Part shown: piece by piece, positions 1-11,465 of the stretch
How the letters are laid out: each line of letters opens with the position of its first letter
How positions within the stretch are numbered: position 1 is the first letter of the stretch
Source: Pinus tabuliformis
Taxonomy: Eukaryota > Streptophyta > Pinopsida > Pinales > Pinaceae
Direction of reading: 5' to 3'
Length of the DNA stretch: 64,000 bases
Assembly (NCBI GenBank): GCA_031772625.1
Contig: CM062813.1
Span: 694,100,420 to 694,164,419, forward strand
The notes under the pieces: generated by a model
Database searches by the model: none
What the model saw: the letters and a program-made list of their open reading frames with translations, nothing else
Told to the model about the DNA's origin: nothing
Made by a program: the position numbers and the translations under genes

Positions 1-988
1 TTGAAAAAAATAATCCTCCTTCCATGATTGTGTCCGGGAGATTTTCCCCAATGACACCCAACATAAACAGCAAATTCAAACATGGTCATGTAACCCAGTG
101 CATAATGCATAAAGAAGGACATGAATTTTACTCACTTGGTTGAAGATAGATCCTCTTGCTCCTAGAGTGCCTTAGTCCCTAGGAGATCAATTCGAGTTGT
201 CATCTATTCGAGCTGTCCAAGTCTTATCAGTTAGAAGTTTCTATGACTTCCCTTTGTCCTGAGCATCCAGATACATCCTATCATGGCGTGTCTTCTGCCT
301 ACTTATACTGGATCATTCAAGAGGGTCAGCTAGTTTTGGAGAGTTAGTATTGAGAGCTTGATCATGAGCCTATGCTACTATTTTTCTACCAGAGCTTATG
401 AGTTCTTTTTTCATTAGTGTACTACTCTTCATACTCATTTCTTGGGCGTAGTGGGGAAAATTTGTCAGATTGTGGAGAGGAAGCTTGGAGGTGAAGGTAT
501 AACATTATATTGATCTTTCATAATTAATGGAAACATATTTTCCCTTCCTTACATGAATTTCTGTTCAACATGTTATATGGTTGTGTCTATTGCTTTTGAT
601 CTAACGATATTCCGAGGAAGTGTCGTCTTTGTTTGGTTGTGATTGTGTGCAGGGATAAAGATCTGGTGCAAACGTGTTGGATCGCTTGAATGGAGCACAA
701 GATCTGCATCAAACTCAAAACCCTTCCCTGGCATGCGAGTATTCTAGGTGTGTTCTCTTTTCTTTATATCATAGATTCGACTTCTTGATGCATGATTGAG
801 CATTTGGGATTGGGACCACCCTATTGTTTCCTTGGTATTGTCTTTCTTTGTTTGGTGTGATTTGGACATAAGATCACGGAGCAACATATCTTTATAGATT
901 TAGTTGAAACACTAATAATCTAAGTAAAGGAAGATCCTAATCTAAGAAAGTAAAAATAATTCACAAGTAGTTAAGTAAAGAAGAGGAA
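1..988. other. Intergenic DNA, no gene seen
   Basis: This stretch is AT-rich, with no long reading frame, no recognisable transposon ends and no RNA gene that I can support. A short polypyrimidine run ending in a CAG near 652 could be a splice acceptor, but the frame after it stops quickly. It may be intron or flank of the exon-like segments that follow, or old unrecognised repeat. Confidence 0.4.
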
Positions 989-1108
989 TCACCTAATAAC
1001 TTCATGTCCTATATTTCTCAACATGTCACTCATAGACGAAGCAACAGCGCCGCTACCAACGCTGGCCCCCATAGTTGCACCATGAGGATCATACTCCATT
1101 AAAAACTC
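989..1108 (-). CDS. Putative terminal exon, unknown protein
   Basis: On the minus strand a polypyrimidine tract and an ACAG acceptor precede an open stretch of 39 codons plus a stop. It reads EFLMEYDPHGATMGASVGSG, then AVASSMSDMLRNIGHEVIR. The frame continues in phase 0 from the exon-like segment at 1192-1413 across an 83-bp intron with GT and AG ends. The composition (small residues, no transposon motif) looks like ordinary protein, but I do not recognise the family. An alternative reading is that AG/GTGATT at the end is a splice donor and the exon continues in the next one. It could be a host gene remnant or a captured gene fragment. Confidence 0.35.
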   Translation of the reverse strand, partial: EFLMEYDPHGATMGASVGSGAVASSMSDMLRNIGHEVIR

Positions 1109-1191
1109 CTGTAAAATAAAGATTTTTTTATAAAGGATGAGATAATTAAAATCATAAATAAATAAATGGGATAATTAAATGAGTCGCTTAC

Positions 1192-1413
1192 TCCATAGTG
1201 ATAAATTTGGCCCATCGCAGCATTTATTTGGCCTCTTATCTCTTTTTTCCACAGTTGAATCATAATTAAAGAACTGACTTTCTTGTTTAATTTTATGACA
1301 ATATTCATTATTGCCTGGATTGGATCGGTTAACAGAGAAATTGCTTCTTCATTAAGCGCTTCCTCAGGATCATCTATGGACTTCTCTAAGGCTAGTGCCT
1401 TCCCCTTGTCACC
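1192..1413 (-). CDS. Putative internal exon, unknown protein
   Basis: This is a 222-bp open stretch (74 codons, exactly phase 0) on the minus strand. A TTTAATCAACAG acceptor lies on one side and a GGA/GTAAGC donor on the other. It begins GDKGKALALEKSIDDPEEAL and ends near KKEIRGQINAAMGQIYHYG. The mixture of acidic and basic residues and heptad-like leucine/isoleucine spacing suggests a helical segment. It pairs in frame with the exon at 989-1108. The open frame, matched phase and consensus splice sites argue for a real exon, but no family is recognised and no upstream exon could be fixed before the retrotransposon block begins. Confidence 0.38.
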
Positions 1414-1779
1414 CTGTTGATTAAATAAGTGGAATTTGTAAAAAAAAATCCACCATCCTCAACTATAAGCATTCAAAATTTTGAATTTGATGAAACATTT
1501 TAGATCAATAAAAATTTCCATCTTTTACATAAGAGCGGAAGTTTAACCAGTTAAATACTTGCTCGTAAATATTATGATATCTTGAAAGTGTTGGAAATAC
1601 TGAGAAGGGGTGAATCAGTATTTATTTTCAATTGTTAAGATTACCAGTTAAGATTCTTCGCAATGATAACTAGAAAAATAAACAATAAGTATTTTATTAT
1701 AAACAAGGACACCAATCCTCTTTTACAGAAAATGGCAGTACAATGATGTTTAAGGGCACCAACCCTTCAATCTTTCAGG
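1414..1779. other. Non-coding DNA with repeat-like segment
   Basis: No gene was seen. Around 1589-1620 there is a stretch reading GTGTTGGAAATACTGAGAAG followed by GGGTGAATCAGTATTT. This resembles a motif that I believe recurs at the ends of some plant repeats, but no partner end is visible. The copia A 5' LTR remnant starts near 1780. Confidence 0.3.
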
Positions 1780-1894
1780 CTCCAAGGGAAAATATTTGTG
1801 TATATGTGTTTTATGTGTTATGCTCTCACATTGTTTATTTTTTGTGTTTTAGAATTCGTATGCAGGTAATTTATGTACAGGGTTAAAACCTACA
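1780..1894 (+). repeat. Copia A 5' LTR remnant
   Basis: This matches the last ~115 bp of the 3' LTR at 36155-36656, ending GGGTTAAAACCTACA. The rest of the LTR is absent to its left. Confidence 0.8.
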
Positions 1895-1896
1895 TT

Positions 1897-1909
1897 TGGT
1901 ATCAAAATT
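1897..1909 (+). promoter_or_regulatory. Copia A primer-binding site, degenerate
   Basis: TGGTATC follows the LTR end after two bases. In plant copia elements TGGTATCAGAGC pairs with the 3' end of initiator methionine tRNA to prime minus-strand DNA synthesis. The copy is drifted compared with copia B at 18542. Confidence 0.6.
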
Positions 1910-2015
1910 GTTTTGGCTTCAAGGGGACACCTTTGTTGCTGAGGGGTTTCGCTCGGGCCTGTGGTAGACCCTGTTCAGTGGGAGATCTGCGAGATCAATT
2001 CTAGTGGTGAAAGAA

Positions 2016-5000
2016 GATGGTGAGCAATGGAAAGATAGAGATCGAGAAATTTAATGGTCAGAGTTTTGAGTTATGGAAACTCAATATGGAGGATCTGTTG
2101 GTGGATAAAGATCAGTGGATCGCGGTAGATCCGAGTACTAAACCAATGGGAGTGTCCGATGAAGAACGGAAGAAGTTGGATTTTAGCTAAGAGCACAATA
2201 CGATTGTGTCTTAGATTCAGTATTGTTGAATGTATCAGGGGAAGCTATGGTGAAGGCTTTGTGGGACAAGTTAGGGAATTTGTACCAATCTAAGTCTCTG
2301 GTGAATAAACTATTCCTACCGGAAAAGCTGTATAACCTGAGGATGAAAGATGGAGACTTGGTGAAAGAACATCTGAACGCATTTAATACTGTGGTAAGTT
2401 AGTTATCATCTATTGATATTAAAATTTCAGATGAAGATAAGTGCATCAGTTTGTTGTGTTCTCTACCAGATTCGTGGAATAGTGTGGTTATTGCAATAGG
2501 TAGCAATGCAACTACCTTGCAGTTTGATGAAATAGTCTCATCCTTGTTTACGGAGGAAATGAGATGGAAAAATATGGAGAGCTAGAATGGTGATGTCTTG
2601 TTTGTACGAGGACGGTCCCAGAACAAAAATAAAAGTAAGTCATCAAGTGAGAGGTCTAAATCTAGAGGGAGATCTAAATATCCAAAAACCTGTAAAGGTG
2701 GTGTGCTGGAAATGCGGAAAGGAAGGGCATTACAAAAGGGACTGTAAATCTAAAGCTCTTGATAAAGGAAAGGGATTTGATGATTCTCCTTCTACAAAGG
2801 TGAAAACCACCTCAGATGAAGTTGGGGATGTGTACTTGGCTTCTTCAAGTACACATGTAGATCACAAGGCATGGTTGATTGACTCAGATGCATCATTTCA
2901 CTTCACTCCCCATATAGAGTGGTTCTTCGAGTATGAGAAATATGATGGTGGTGATGTCTTCTTGGGGGATGATAGGAAGGCCAGAATCATTGGTCGCGGG
3001 AAAGTAAAGTTGAAGTTGCAAGGTGGAATGGTTAGAACACTTCTAGGTGTTCTGCATATTCCTGCATTAGCCAGAAATATTATTTCTATAAGCAAGCTGG
3101 ATGATGCAAGTGTAAAAACAATGTTCGAGAAGGATACCTGCAAAACGGTTCAGGGAGCACTGGTATTGATGCGGGGAGTTCAAATTGGAACTATGTACAA
3201 GCTGCAAGGTAGCATTGTTGTTGATGGGTGCAACAGTTCTGTGGTTCCTGAAAGTGGAGCAGAAAACCTAGTGGTCTTTGGAGAGAAGACCATGTTGTGG
3301 TATCAAAGGCTTGGACATATTGGAGAGAAGAGCCTTCGAATACTTCATGGTAAAGGTATGAGTAATAGCTCTCTGGATTTTGATTCTGTGAAAATTGGGT
3401 ATATGGGAAGCAGAATCGGATGAGTTTCCCCTCTGGTGGTAAGAGGGAAAAACAAATACTAGAGCTTATGCACAGTGATGTCTTTGGACCTGTGAAGGTT
3501 CCATCACTAGGTAAGTCTATGTACTATGTATCCCTTATAGATGACTTCTCAAGGAATACATGGATATATTTCCTTAAGAATAAATCTGAAGTCTTTGACA
3601 GGTTTAAAGAATTTAAGGCTCTGGTGGAAAACCAGAAAGAGAAGAAGATAAAGGTGCTAAGGACAAATAATGATGGAGAGTTTTGTAGTAAGGAATTTGA
3701 AGACTTTTGTAAGAAGTGTGGTATAGCACAGTAGAAAACTACTCCATATACACCTTAGAAAAATGGAGTTGCAGAAAGAATGAACAAGACATTGATGGAA
3801 ATGGCAAGAAGCATGCTTAGTGGTGCTGGGTTAGGACAATAATTCTAGGTAGAGGCGGTGGAGACTGCATATTACCTGGTCAACAGATCACCTTCATCAG
3901 CATTGGAGGATAAGACTCCACAAGAGGCATGGACTGGTAAGAAACCCTCTCTTTCACATTTGAAGGTATTTGGATGTGATGCATATGTACATGTTCCAAA
4001 GGAGAAAAGAACAAAGTTGGAGAGTAAATCTGAAAAGTGCATCTTTATTGGGTATAAGGATGGTTTAAAGGGTTATAAGCTTTGGAACCCAGTAACAAAG
4101 AAGGTTGTGTATAGTCAAGATGTGGTGTTCAGAGAGGTAAAAGATGTTATTAAACATGAAGTCCAATGGAAGGAACCTGAGAGATAGAGTTTGAGCTTAG
4201 GGGGGAAGAATTAGACTCTACAACAGAGGAGGAATCAGAAGATGAAGAGCCACAAACTCCACGTGTGAGAAGATTAGTTCGAGAAAGAAGGCAGCCAGAA
4301 AGGTATATTCCATCTGTTTTCTGTTCAAATTTTTCTTTATCTATTACTGATGATGATCCCAGAACTGTGAAGGAAGCAGTAGATTCAGAGCATGTCAAAC
4401 TCTGGAAAGAGGCCATGGTTGATTAAATGGAATCTTTGCACAAAAATGAGGCATAAGATCTGGTGGAGTTTCCAGTTGGAAGGAAACCTGTTGGTAGCAA
4501 ATGGGTGTTCAAGAAGAAGACAAATGCAGAAGGAAAGGTGGAGAAATACAAATCTCGATTGGTAGCAAAAGGTTATTCCCAAGTGCCGTGAATTGATTTT
4601 GGTGATATTTTTTCTCCTGTTGCCAAGGTAGCTTCTATTAGATTACTTTTATCTATTTTTGTTGCTTTTGATTTTGAGGTAGAACAGATGGATGTGAAGA
4701 CAGAATTTCTTCATGGGGATCTGGAAGAGGAGATCTATATGAAGCAACTTGAAGGTTTTGCGTGAAAGGTAAGAAAGAACTGGTATGCAAGTTAAAGAAT
4801 TCTTTGCATGGGTTAAAACAGTCACCAAGGATGTGGTTCAGAAATTTGATACATTTATACGGGGACTTGGCTTCACCATAAGTAAAGAAAATCACGGTGT
4901 GTATTTTAAATTAATTTGTGACCATGTTATTTATCTGGTATTGTATGTGGATGATATGTTGCTGGTTGGAAATGACAAAGAAATTATCCAGGATTTTAAG

Positions 5001-5172
5001 ACCTAATTGTCCTCCAAATACAACATGAAAGATCTTGGTGTTGCAAACTATATTTTGGGCATGGAAATTAAAAGAGATCGGGCAAAGAGGAAGCTCTTGT
5101 TAAACCAGAGGAATTATGTCGAGATAATACTGCAGAGGTTTAATATGCAGGATAGTAAACCAGTGAAGGTTC
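2016..5172 (+). pseudogene. Copia A gag-protease-integrase-RT remnant
   Basis: Recognisable parts in order are: a gag of the copia type (about 2016-2690); a CCHC zinc knuckle near 2701-2745 (CWKCGKEGHYKRDC) for RNA binding; a retropepsin region near 2871-3180; the GAG-pre-integrase segment with LWYQRLGHIGEKSL near 3295; the integrase core (3440-3900) and the VFGCDAYVHVP segment at 3967; then the reverse transcriptase with YVDDMLLVG near 4945. These match copia B segment for segment. The region carries many breaks and is a fossil. The rest of the polymerase (RNase H) lies beyond gypsy A at 35344-36103. Confidence 0.85.
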
Positions 5173-5920
5173 TGTTGTGGCCAGCAACAACCCCCCTTTT
5201 TATTTAGTTTTATCATTAATACTAAATAAGTGGGAACCCTTATTAAAAAAATATTTAGTGCTTGTATTCCCTTTTTGGATAAAACTTACTATCATAAACT
5301 TAGGAGAATTCCCAAAAACCAAAAAACACTTAAGTTTTATGATAAAGTTTGAATAAAACCACTCCTTTAATAAAAAGCGTTGCATCAGAAAAAGGTAATG
5401 GATGCCTTCCTACAAGCGGAATCTTAAAGTTGCAAAATTGCGATGCAAAATCACGCATCAAAAGACCCTCATCGCAACGCATCTCTGAAATATAACTTAA
5501 GGTAAAATGCCTCAAATTTCTGATATGCAATGGCACATCTCGCAAATCGCCTTTCGCAGAAAACACATTAATGGACAATTGTCACATGCAAAGAATTAGC
5601 GATATTGCGATCTGCAATATTGCGAATTAAATCGCAAAATCACCTTATCACAAATCTATAGGCCTCGTTGTTTGAAAAATATTTTGCCATAAACCGATGC
5701 CCAGTTATGCATGTTAATGTTAGTTAATGAGTTAGTAGGAAATCATTAATGAAATATGGTTTTGATCTGATCGAAAAGCCATTTCATGTAGGGTGATAAT
5801 TTTATATGTTTTCGGCATTTAAAGCTTTCCCGTCACCTTTTTCTTATCATTACTCTTGCCTCATTTGTAAACTACAGGAGCAAAGAGCAGAGAAGTATAC
5901 ATAGCATTGTTCATAACATT

Positions 5921-6063
5921 ATGGGAAAGAAGGGTAAAGCTCCGAGTTCTGAAGATAAAGAAATGACGCCCTTGTACACAGACACCACCTGTAACAAAGA
6001 TGCCGGCATTACTACTTGGGAGGGCATGTATAGTCTACTCAAGGAAGAAAATCCTAGAATAAT
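5921..6063 (+). pseudogene. Start of LTR reading frame, gypsy A left LTR
   Basis: Starts MGKKGKAPSSEDKEM, the same amino-terminal region as the frame in the right LTR (33762-34262) and, more distantly, the 1090-codon frame in gypsy B LTRs (MGKK, DTTC and a W.G.Y.LLE-type pattern shared). Element X2 has inserted here. Fossil. Confidence 0.7.
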
Positions 6064-7165
6064 TGTTGTGGGGAAAAATGCCTATGCAGGACGATCCTAT
6101 CCACCTAAGGTGTGACAGTGCCTTAGCAACAAATAGAGACAGCTATTCTGGTTTCTTCCTTTATGAAATGGGAAAGAAGAGAGATCAATGGACTTACCGG
6201 TGTCTTCCGTTTGTCCCTCGATCTAGATCCTCTTCTCTTTGGGTGTTCACAGCTACTTGCCTCCTCGCTAAACCACAAGAGAATAGCTACTTGCCTTCCT
6301 GCAAGATCACAAGAGAACAACTACTTGCGACAAGAGAACAGCTACTTGAGACAAGAGAAGAACACAACACAAAGACAGATATTCATATTCATAAATGATT
6401 TAGGATTAGAAATAAATCAAATACACTAATGCAAACATACATCAAAGATACATCAGTATATAGGAGAAAACCAAGATAGCTTTATTGATAAATAACAAGG
6501 TTCAGGAAGAGATACAACCCAGAGGGCTCCAATCCAGCATCTCCTTCCCAGCAGAATGGAATTCCTATCTTCACCTCCCTTCAAAGCATTAAGCACCCAA
6601 TGATTCCAGTCTCAAACCAACAACAATTCTTTGCAATAACAAAATTCCAGCCTCCAGATCTCATGGAGGAGAGATCCATATATAGATGTTTTGGAGAGAG
6701 GATGAGTCAGCTTGAGATCTGACTAGTGTCCTCTCCCTCTGTCAGTTCTTGAGTCCACTTGGAGGTTCTTGCTTCCACTTGGAGATTTGGAACCTCTTAC
6801 TCATCACCAGTCGAATTCCCTGAGGCAAGTGTCATTTTGGAAGCTTCCTGGGCTCTGACACCTTGAGGAATGAGTCTGCCACATGTCCAAACTCGCTCAG
6901 CGCAGGTAGCTAGTGTTGGAGTTGACATTCAACGCAGGTAGACAGTGGGGCCACTGACATTCAGCGTAGATGGTCAGTGGAGCAGTTGACATGATCCTGA
7001 ATTGACTTGTTTTTAAGCAGTTTCAGGTGGAGAACTTCTGTGAATTGCTGTGGTTTGCTAGCCTTGTTCCTCTAGGGGTAGGAACAACATGTTTAGGGAC
7101 TTTGGATCCCTTAGCTTATTGACATTTCATGCTCAATGCTATAAGGCACAAAAATTTCTATAACA
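6064..7165 (-). repeat. X2 LTR (left copy, 3' LTR)
   Basis: Nearly identical to 10364-11465. On the plus strand it starts TGTTGTGGGGAAAAATGCC and ends CTATAACA. It contains a CATATATAG TATA-like box near 6676 and short tandem repeats at 6285-6366. Confidence 0.92.
6285..6366. repeat. ~21-bp tandem repeats in X LTR
   Basis: About four copies of ACAAGAGAACAGCTACTTG with small spacer differences. The same block recurs in the other X LTRs at about 10575-10656, 22112-22197 and 28965-29048. Confidence 0.75.
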
Positions 7166-8299
7166 GTTGCCCCCTAAAGTATGAGGCCGTTTATCGGGTG
7201 AAATGCTTTATCCAGGAGGGTCCGAAGTTCATCCATTTGCTAGGAGGAGACCTGTAATAAGATACAATACAATACATTATTTTTCATACTGCTTTCATGA
7301 TCTAGCTGAGGCGGGCATTCCCATGCTTAGCTTTATAAATTCATTTCTGTACATAGAACAGACGACCGTCTGATGGTAGACTGATAATTTTGGTGAAATT
7401 ATCATCCTTTGAGTAGCATGATCATCTGCTGCAATGATGTACATGTCGAATGTCTTTATATTTCCTGAATATATATCGCAGCCCGGATGGATGAAACTAG
7501 ATCCGGGGTCTTCAATCTCGTTCGATCTTCACTCTAAGTACAAGTCGATCCATGTGAGAATTGTTCTGAAGTCGAACATGGAAAGACATCGCTTGATTAC
7601 CAGTCAATGAGGTAAACCATTAACAAGCGCGAGAGGAATCACCGATAATGATAATGACCCTCAAGGTACTGCAGTACAATTCACGTGGTGTGAATAAAGG
7701 ACTTGGCGTCGAACACCACGCAAAATCTTCTGGTCGAAGGTCATTGATGTATACCTGTCACCGGAAGTGAGAAACTTGCCATTGAGGCATGCAAGCTTCA
7801 AAATACTGAAGGGGTTGTTCCTAGATCAACTTCTTGGATAATGAGCTGATGTCGACAAGAAGCGATCCGTCAAAGGAGGGCCTTAATGAATCCCACATCA
7901 GTGACACGGAACGAAGCTAATGATTTTAATGGAGGTGAAAATGATCTGTGACATATGATTCAAGGTGGCGGTCATGAATGGATGAAGGATAATGTATGGC
8001 AGTGGATGGGACCTGGTTGACTCTTTTCTGAACGACTTCTCTTGAACATATGGCGACACTGATGCGATGGATCGGTAGCATTACCCCAAATATGGATGGT
8101 ATGGCAAGACCATGGTGATGTGACCAGTGAAAGAAACAACCCAACCCGATTGTGATATGGAGGAAAAGTGTCATGTTCAAGAGCGACTTGCTACCATCAA
8201 AGTTTTCTTTAGTTTTCTCCCAATTTTTCCCCAGTCATTGCTGACCAGTACCTCTTTATTTTTGTCAAGCTTGAGGAGGATAACATATGCTTGTTCTAT

Positions 8300-8860
8300 A
8301 ACCTGCCCTTCGGGCAAGCCCATCGCTATGTTTTAACGAGCCTAGCGATAGTGAAACTCGTTCTCGTCTAAAGACAAGTTTGTCGCTATTTAGTGATTTT
8401 AACGAGTCTAACGACAAAGACAACTCGGTCCCTTTTCATTTTTAGAGAGTCTGAAAAGGTACGTAAAGTTAACTCCAAAATTCCTTTTTCGTCGTCTAAT
8501 TCCTTAAGTCCGAAAAAGTATAAAACAATACAGAAGGGATGAGTTTTCGATAGTTTTAACGAGCCGAACAAAACAAGCGCTCGATCTTTTTGTGCAATAA
8601 TCCCTCAGGTCCAAAAAGATTAAAATCTAGAGGAGGGATAGCACTTCCGGTCGCTTTAACGAGCTGGAAGGCCAAAACTCGGCAATCTTTTCATATTTTA
8701 CGAGTCAGTTGAAAAGATCTTAAAGAAGACTCGTATTTTGAGGAACGAGTGATAAACAGGGTTAGCAGCTGATTCCAGGTACAGGTTGGAATTTTCAAAT
8801 CACGGCAGTGTCACAAGGATGGCTAGGTGAAATCACTCTTCGCAGTTGTTCCTCAAAATG
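8300..8860 (+). other. Tandem pseudoknot-like array, X2 copy
   Basis: Eight or nine consecutive units each have a short stem, a loop often containing TTTAACGAG, the closing stem, a spacer, and then a segment complementary to the loop. Examples: stem ATCGCTA/TAGCGAT (8322/8343) with loop AACGAG (8335) matched by CTCGTT (8357); stem ATCTTTTT/AAAAAGAT (8584/8613) with loop ATCCCTC (8600) matched by GAGGGAT (8633); stem ATCTTTTCA/TGAAAAGAT (8685/8710) with loop ACGAGTC (8700) matched by GACTCGT (8728). A final long hairpin TTTTGAGGAAC/GTTCCTCAAAA spans 8736-8858. The stems differ between units, so these are not simple sequence repeats. Read here on the plus strand, which is antisense to the element's gag. 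Confidence 0.7.
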
Positions 8861-9979
8861 GGTAAACAATCATATGGAGGTGAACGATCGACCAAATGAA
8901 AAATGGAGGTGACGGTGCAAACACGACCAAGGCTTTAATGGCTGATAAGGTTAACATTCACCGTGGTTATTTACCGGGTGGCGCTAATGTTTATTTTTTA
9001 ACGAGCATGAATTCCGCGTTAAAACTGCTCAGACCTTGCGTTTATTTTTTAACGAGCATGAACTTTATGCTAAAACTACTCATTTATACCAGTCATATGA
9101 TAAGAGTGTCTCATTGAGATTCTGTTTTTTATGGAGCTTCATCTCACGAAGCTTTGCCCCAGATCCTTTCGTTATGCAAGTTCGGAAACGACTAATCCTA
9201 CGAGTTTAGAGGGTTAGAGGTCCTAAAAATTTAAAAAATAAATAGCCGCCCCTTGCTTGCATTCCAAAAGGTTTGCATGCCCCCAGGCATAAAGTACGAT
9301 TTCAAGGTTACCTCTACTTCTTTTCCTTCAAAACAATTGTTTTAAAGAGAGAGGCTTACCTCTTTCAGGTTACCCAAAGATTGTCTCGTTTGCGGCTACG
9401 AATAAAACACTTCTTCGGTGATGTCTACCAACGGTGAGCGACGACGACCGCCGACCCACATAACTTTGACAAAAGAATCTTATTCTAGAACAACCCCTTT
9501 TCCTCTATGGACGGGGTACGGACTAGTCATATTCTCCCGCGGAAACCTACCCTATACCCAAAGTTCTCTGCCGAAGCAGACCAGGACACATGCCCCTTGG
9601 GTTCCAGTCATATCCTCCCGGATTACTCGCGCTCATCAGGAGGACGGACCGTGGGTTGAGACAATTCTTGCGTGAATAGACCATTTAGGGATGGTACATG
9701 ACTATTTGCGATGCGTGATCCGGGGAATGAAAGTTGGTCCACGAACTTGACCACTCTTCCTTCATGCGGAAAACACATTACTCTAAAGAGTGAGGAGACG
9801 ACGGCTCCCATGCAATATATATAGTCTCGTCCAAGCAAAGAAAAGGAGTTATCAGACTAGTACCTATGTTGGTTAAAGGCTGCAAAAACAGAGATCAAAA
9901 CAGGGCAACAGAGAGCAAAGAACCCCAGCTGCACAAGGCTAAACTGGTTCAGCGCAACTCCAACACTATGGGTTTGACA

Positions 9980-10047
9980 TTCAGCGCAGGTAGCCTTCAC
10001 GGGACCTGCGTTGAAATGCAAACTGCCTTCACAGTGTCTGCGCTGAA
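9980..10047. other. X2 leader alternative hairpin
   Basis: TTCAGCGCAGGT (9980-9991) can pair with ACCTGCGTTGAA (10004-10015) using one wobble, or through TTCAGCGCA with TGCGCTGAA (10039-10047). The same two options are present in X1 at 28371-28438, a few hundred bases from the primer site. Confidence 0.5.
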
Positions 10048-10342
10048 GGAGAAACTCTCGTTTCTCACTGGTTTCTGGGTCACAGATTGCTCAAAAATCA
10101 ACAGTTTCAGGCCAAATCAGAAACACAAGCAAGGTATAATCAAAGGGATGCTTTGAGGGGGTAATAAGATCTATCACAAAGGATCATCAAGTCATTTGTG
10201 AGTCCATTGTTCAGATCATAGACAAAATCCAGTGAAGGATCAAGGCAGCAACTGTCTACTTTGCAGAAGCAGTTCGATCGTTGTTGTTGAGTCTATGAAA
10301 CAAACAATGATGTAAACACAAATAAAATGACTAAAACAAGTC

Positions 10343-10360
10343 TCCCCAGCGGATTCGCCA
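10343..10360 (-). promoter_or_regulatory. X2 primer-binding site
   Basis: TGGCGAATCCGCTGGGGA on the minus strand, a few bases inside the right LTR, in the position expected for a tRNA primer site. It matches the X1 site at 28733-28750 except for one base. Confidence 0.7.
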
Positions 10361-10363
10361 ATT

Positions 10364-11465
10364 TTTTGTGGGGAAAAATGCCTATGCAGGACGATCCTAT
10401 CCACCTAAGGTGTGACAGTGCCTTAGCAACAAACAGAGACAGCTATTCTGGTTTCTTCCTTTATGAAATGGGAAAGAAGAGAGATCAATGGACTTACCGG
10501 TGTCTTCCGTTTGTCCCTCGATCTAGATCCTCTTCTCTTTGGGTGTTCACAGCTACTTGCCTCCTCGCAAAACCACAAGAGAACAGCTACTTGCCTTCCT
10601 GCAAGATCACAAGAGAACAGCTACTTGCGACAAGAGAACAGCTACTTGAGACAAGAGAAGAACACAACACAAAGACAGATATTCATATTCATAAATGATT
10701 CAGGATTAGAAATAAATTAAATACACTAATGCAAACATACATCAAAGATACATCAGTATATAGGAGAAAACCAAGATAGCTTTATTGATAAATAACAAGG
10801 TTCAGGAAGAGATACAACCCAGAGGGCTCCAATCCAGCATCTCCTTCCCAGCAAAATGGAATTCCTATCTTCACCTCCCTTCAAAGCATTAAGCACCCAA
10901 TGATTCCAGTCTCAAACCAACAGCAATTCTTTGCAATAACAAAATTCCATCCTCCAGATCTCATGGAGGAGAGATCCATATATAGATGTTTTGGAGAGAG
11001 GATGAGTCAGCTTGAGATCTGACTAGTGTCCTCTCCCTCTGTCAGTTCTTGGGTCCACTTGGAGGTTCTTGCTTCCACTTGGAGATTTGGAACCTCTTAC
11101 TCATCACCAGTCGAATTCCCTGAGGCAAGTGTCATTTTGGAAGCTTCCTGGGCTCTGACACCTTGAGGAATGAGTCTGCCACATGTCCAAACTCGCTCAG
11201 CGCAGGTAGCTAGTGTTGGAGTTGACATTCAACGCAGGTAGACAGTGGGGCCACTGACATTCAGCGCAGATGGTCAGTGGAGCAGTTGACATGATCCTGA
11301 ATTGACTTGTTTTTGAGCAGTTTCAGGTGGAGAACTTTTGTGAATTGCTGTGGTTTGCTAGCCTTGTTCCTCTAGGGGTAGGAACAACATGTTTAGGGAC
11401 TTTGGATCCCTTAGCTTATTGAAATTTCATGCTCAATGCTGTAAGGCACAAAAATGTCTATAAAA
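10364..11465 (-). repeat. X2 LTR (right copy, 5' LTR)
   Basis: 1102 bp, nearly identical to 6064-7165. It is the 5' LTR for the minus-strand element because the primer site lies beside it. Confidence 0.9.

Larger units (their letters stand above)
7166..10363 (-). other. X2 internal region, non-coding
   Basis: On the minus strand this runs from the primer site and leader (10343 down to about 9870) into the 3' non-coding region. No long frame remains. The notable content is the pseudoknot-like array at 8300-8860, further units at 8990-9080, and the leader hairpin at 9980-10047, all shared with X1. Confidence 0.75.
6064..11465 (-). mobile_element. Element X2, non-autonomous gypsy-like element
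   Basis: Bounded by ATAAT target copies (6059-6063, 11466-11470) and two LTRs of 1102 bp (6064-7165, 10364-11465). Orientation is inferred from X1: the primer site TGGCGAATCCGCTGGGGA reads on the minus strand at 10343-10360, and the purine tract reads on the minus strand beside the left LTR. It is a shorter copy of the X1 family with no surviving gag-protease frame and no polymerase. The LTRs differ by fewer than about 20 bases by eye, so insertion is much younger than the gypsy A it sits in. It would need proteins from another element to move. Confidence 0.9.

Noticed and set aside
6063-6398. Small plus-strand frames repeated in X LTRs (also 10327-10698)
   Set aside because: They lie on the antisense strand of an LTR, are not kept in the X1 LTRs, and consist partly of tandem repeats.
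8300-8860. CRISPR-like array because TTTAACGAG recurs between variable segments
   Set aside because: The shared word is short, spacing is uneven, the variable parts are stems that pair locally, and the setting is a plant nuclear retroelement.
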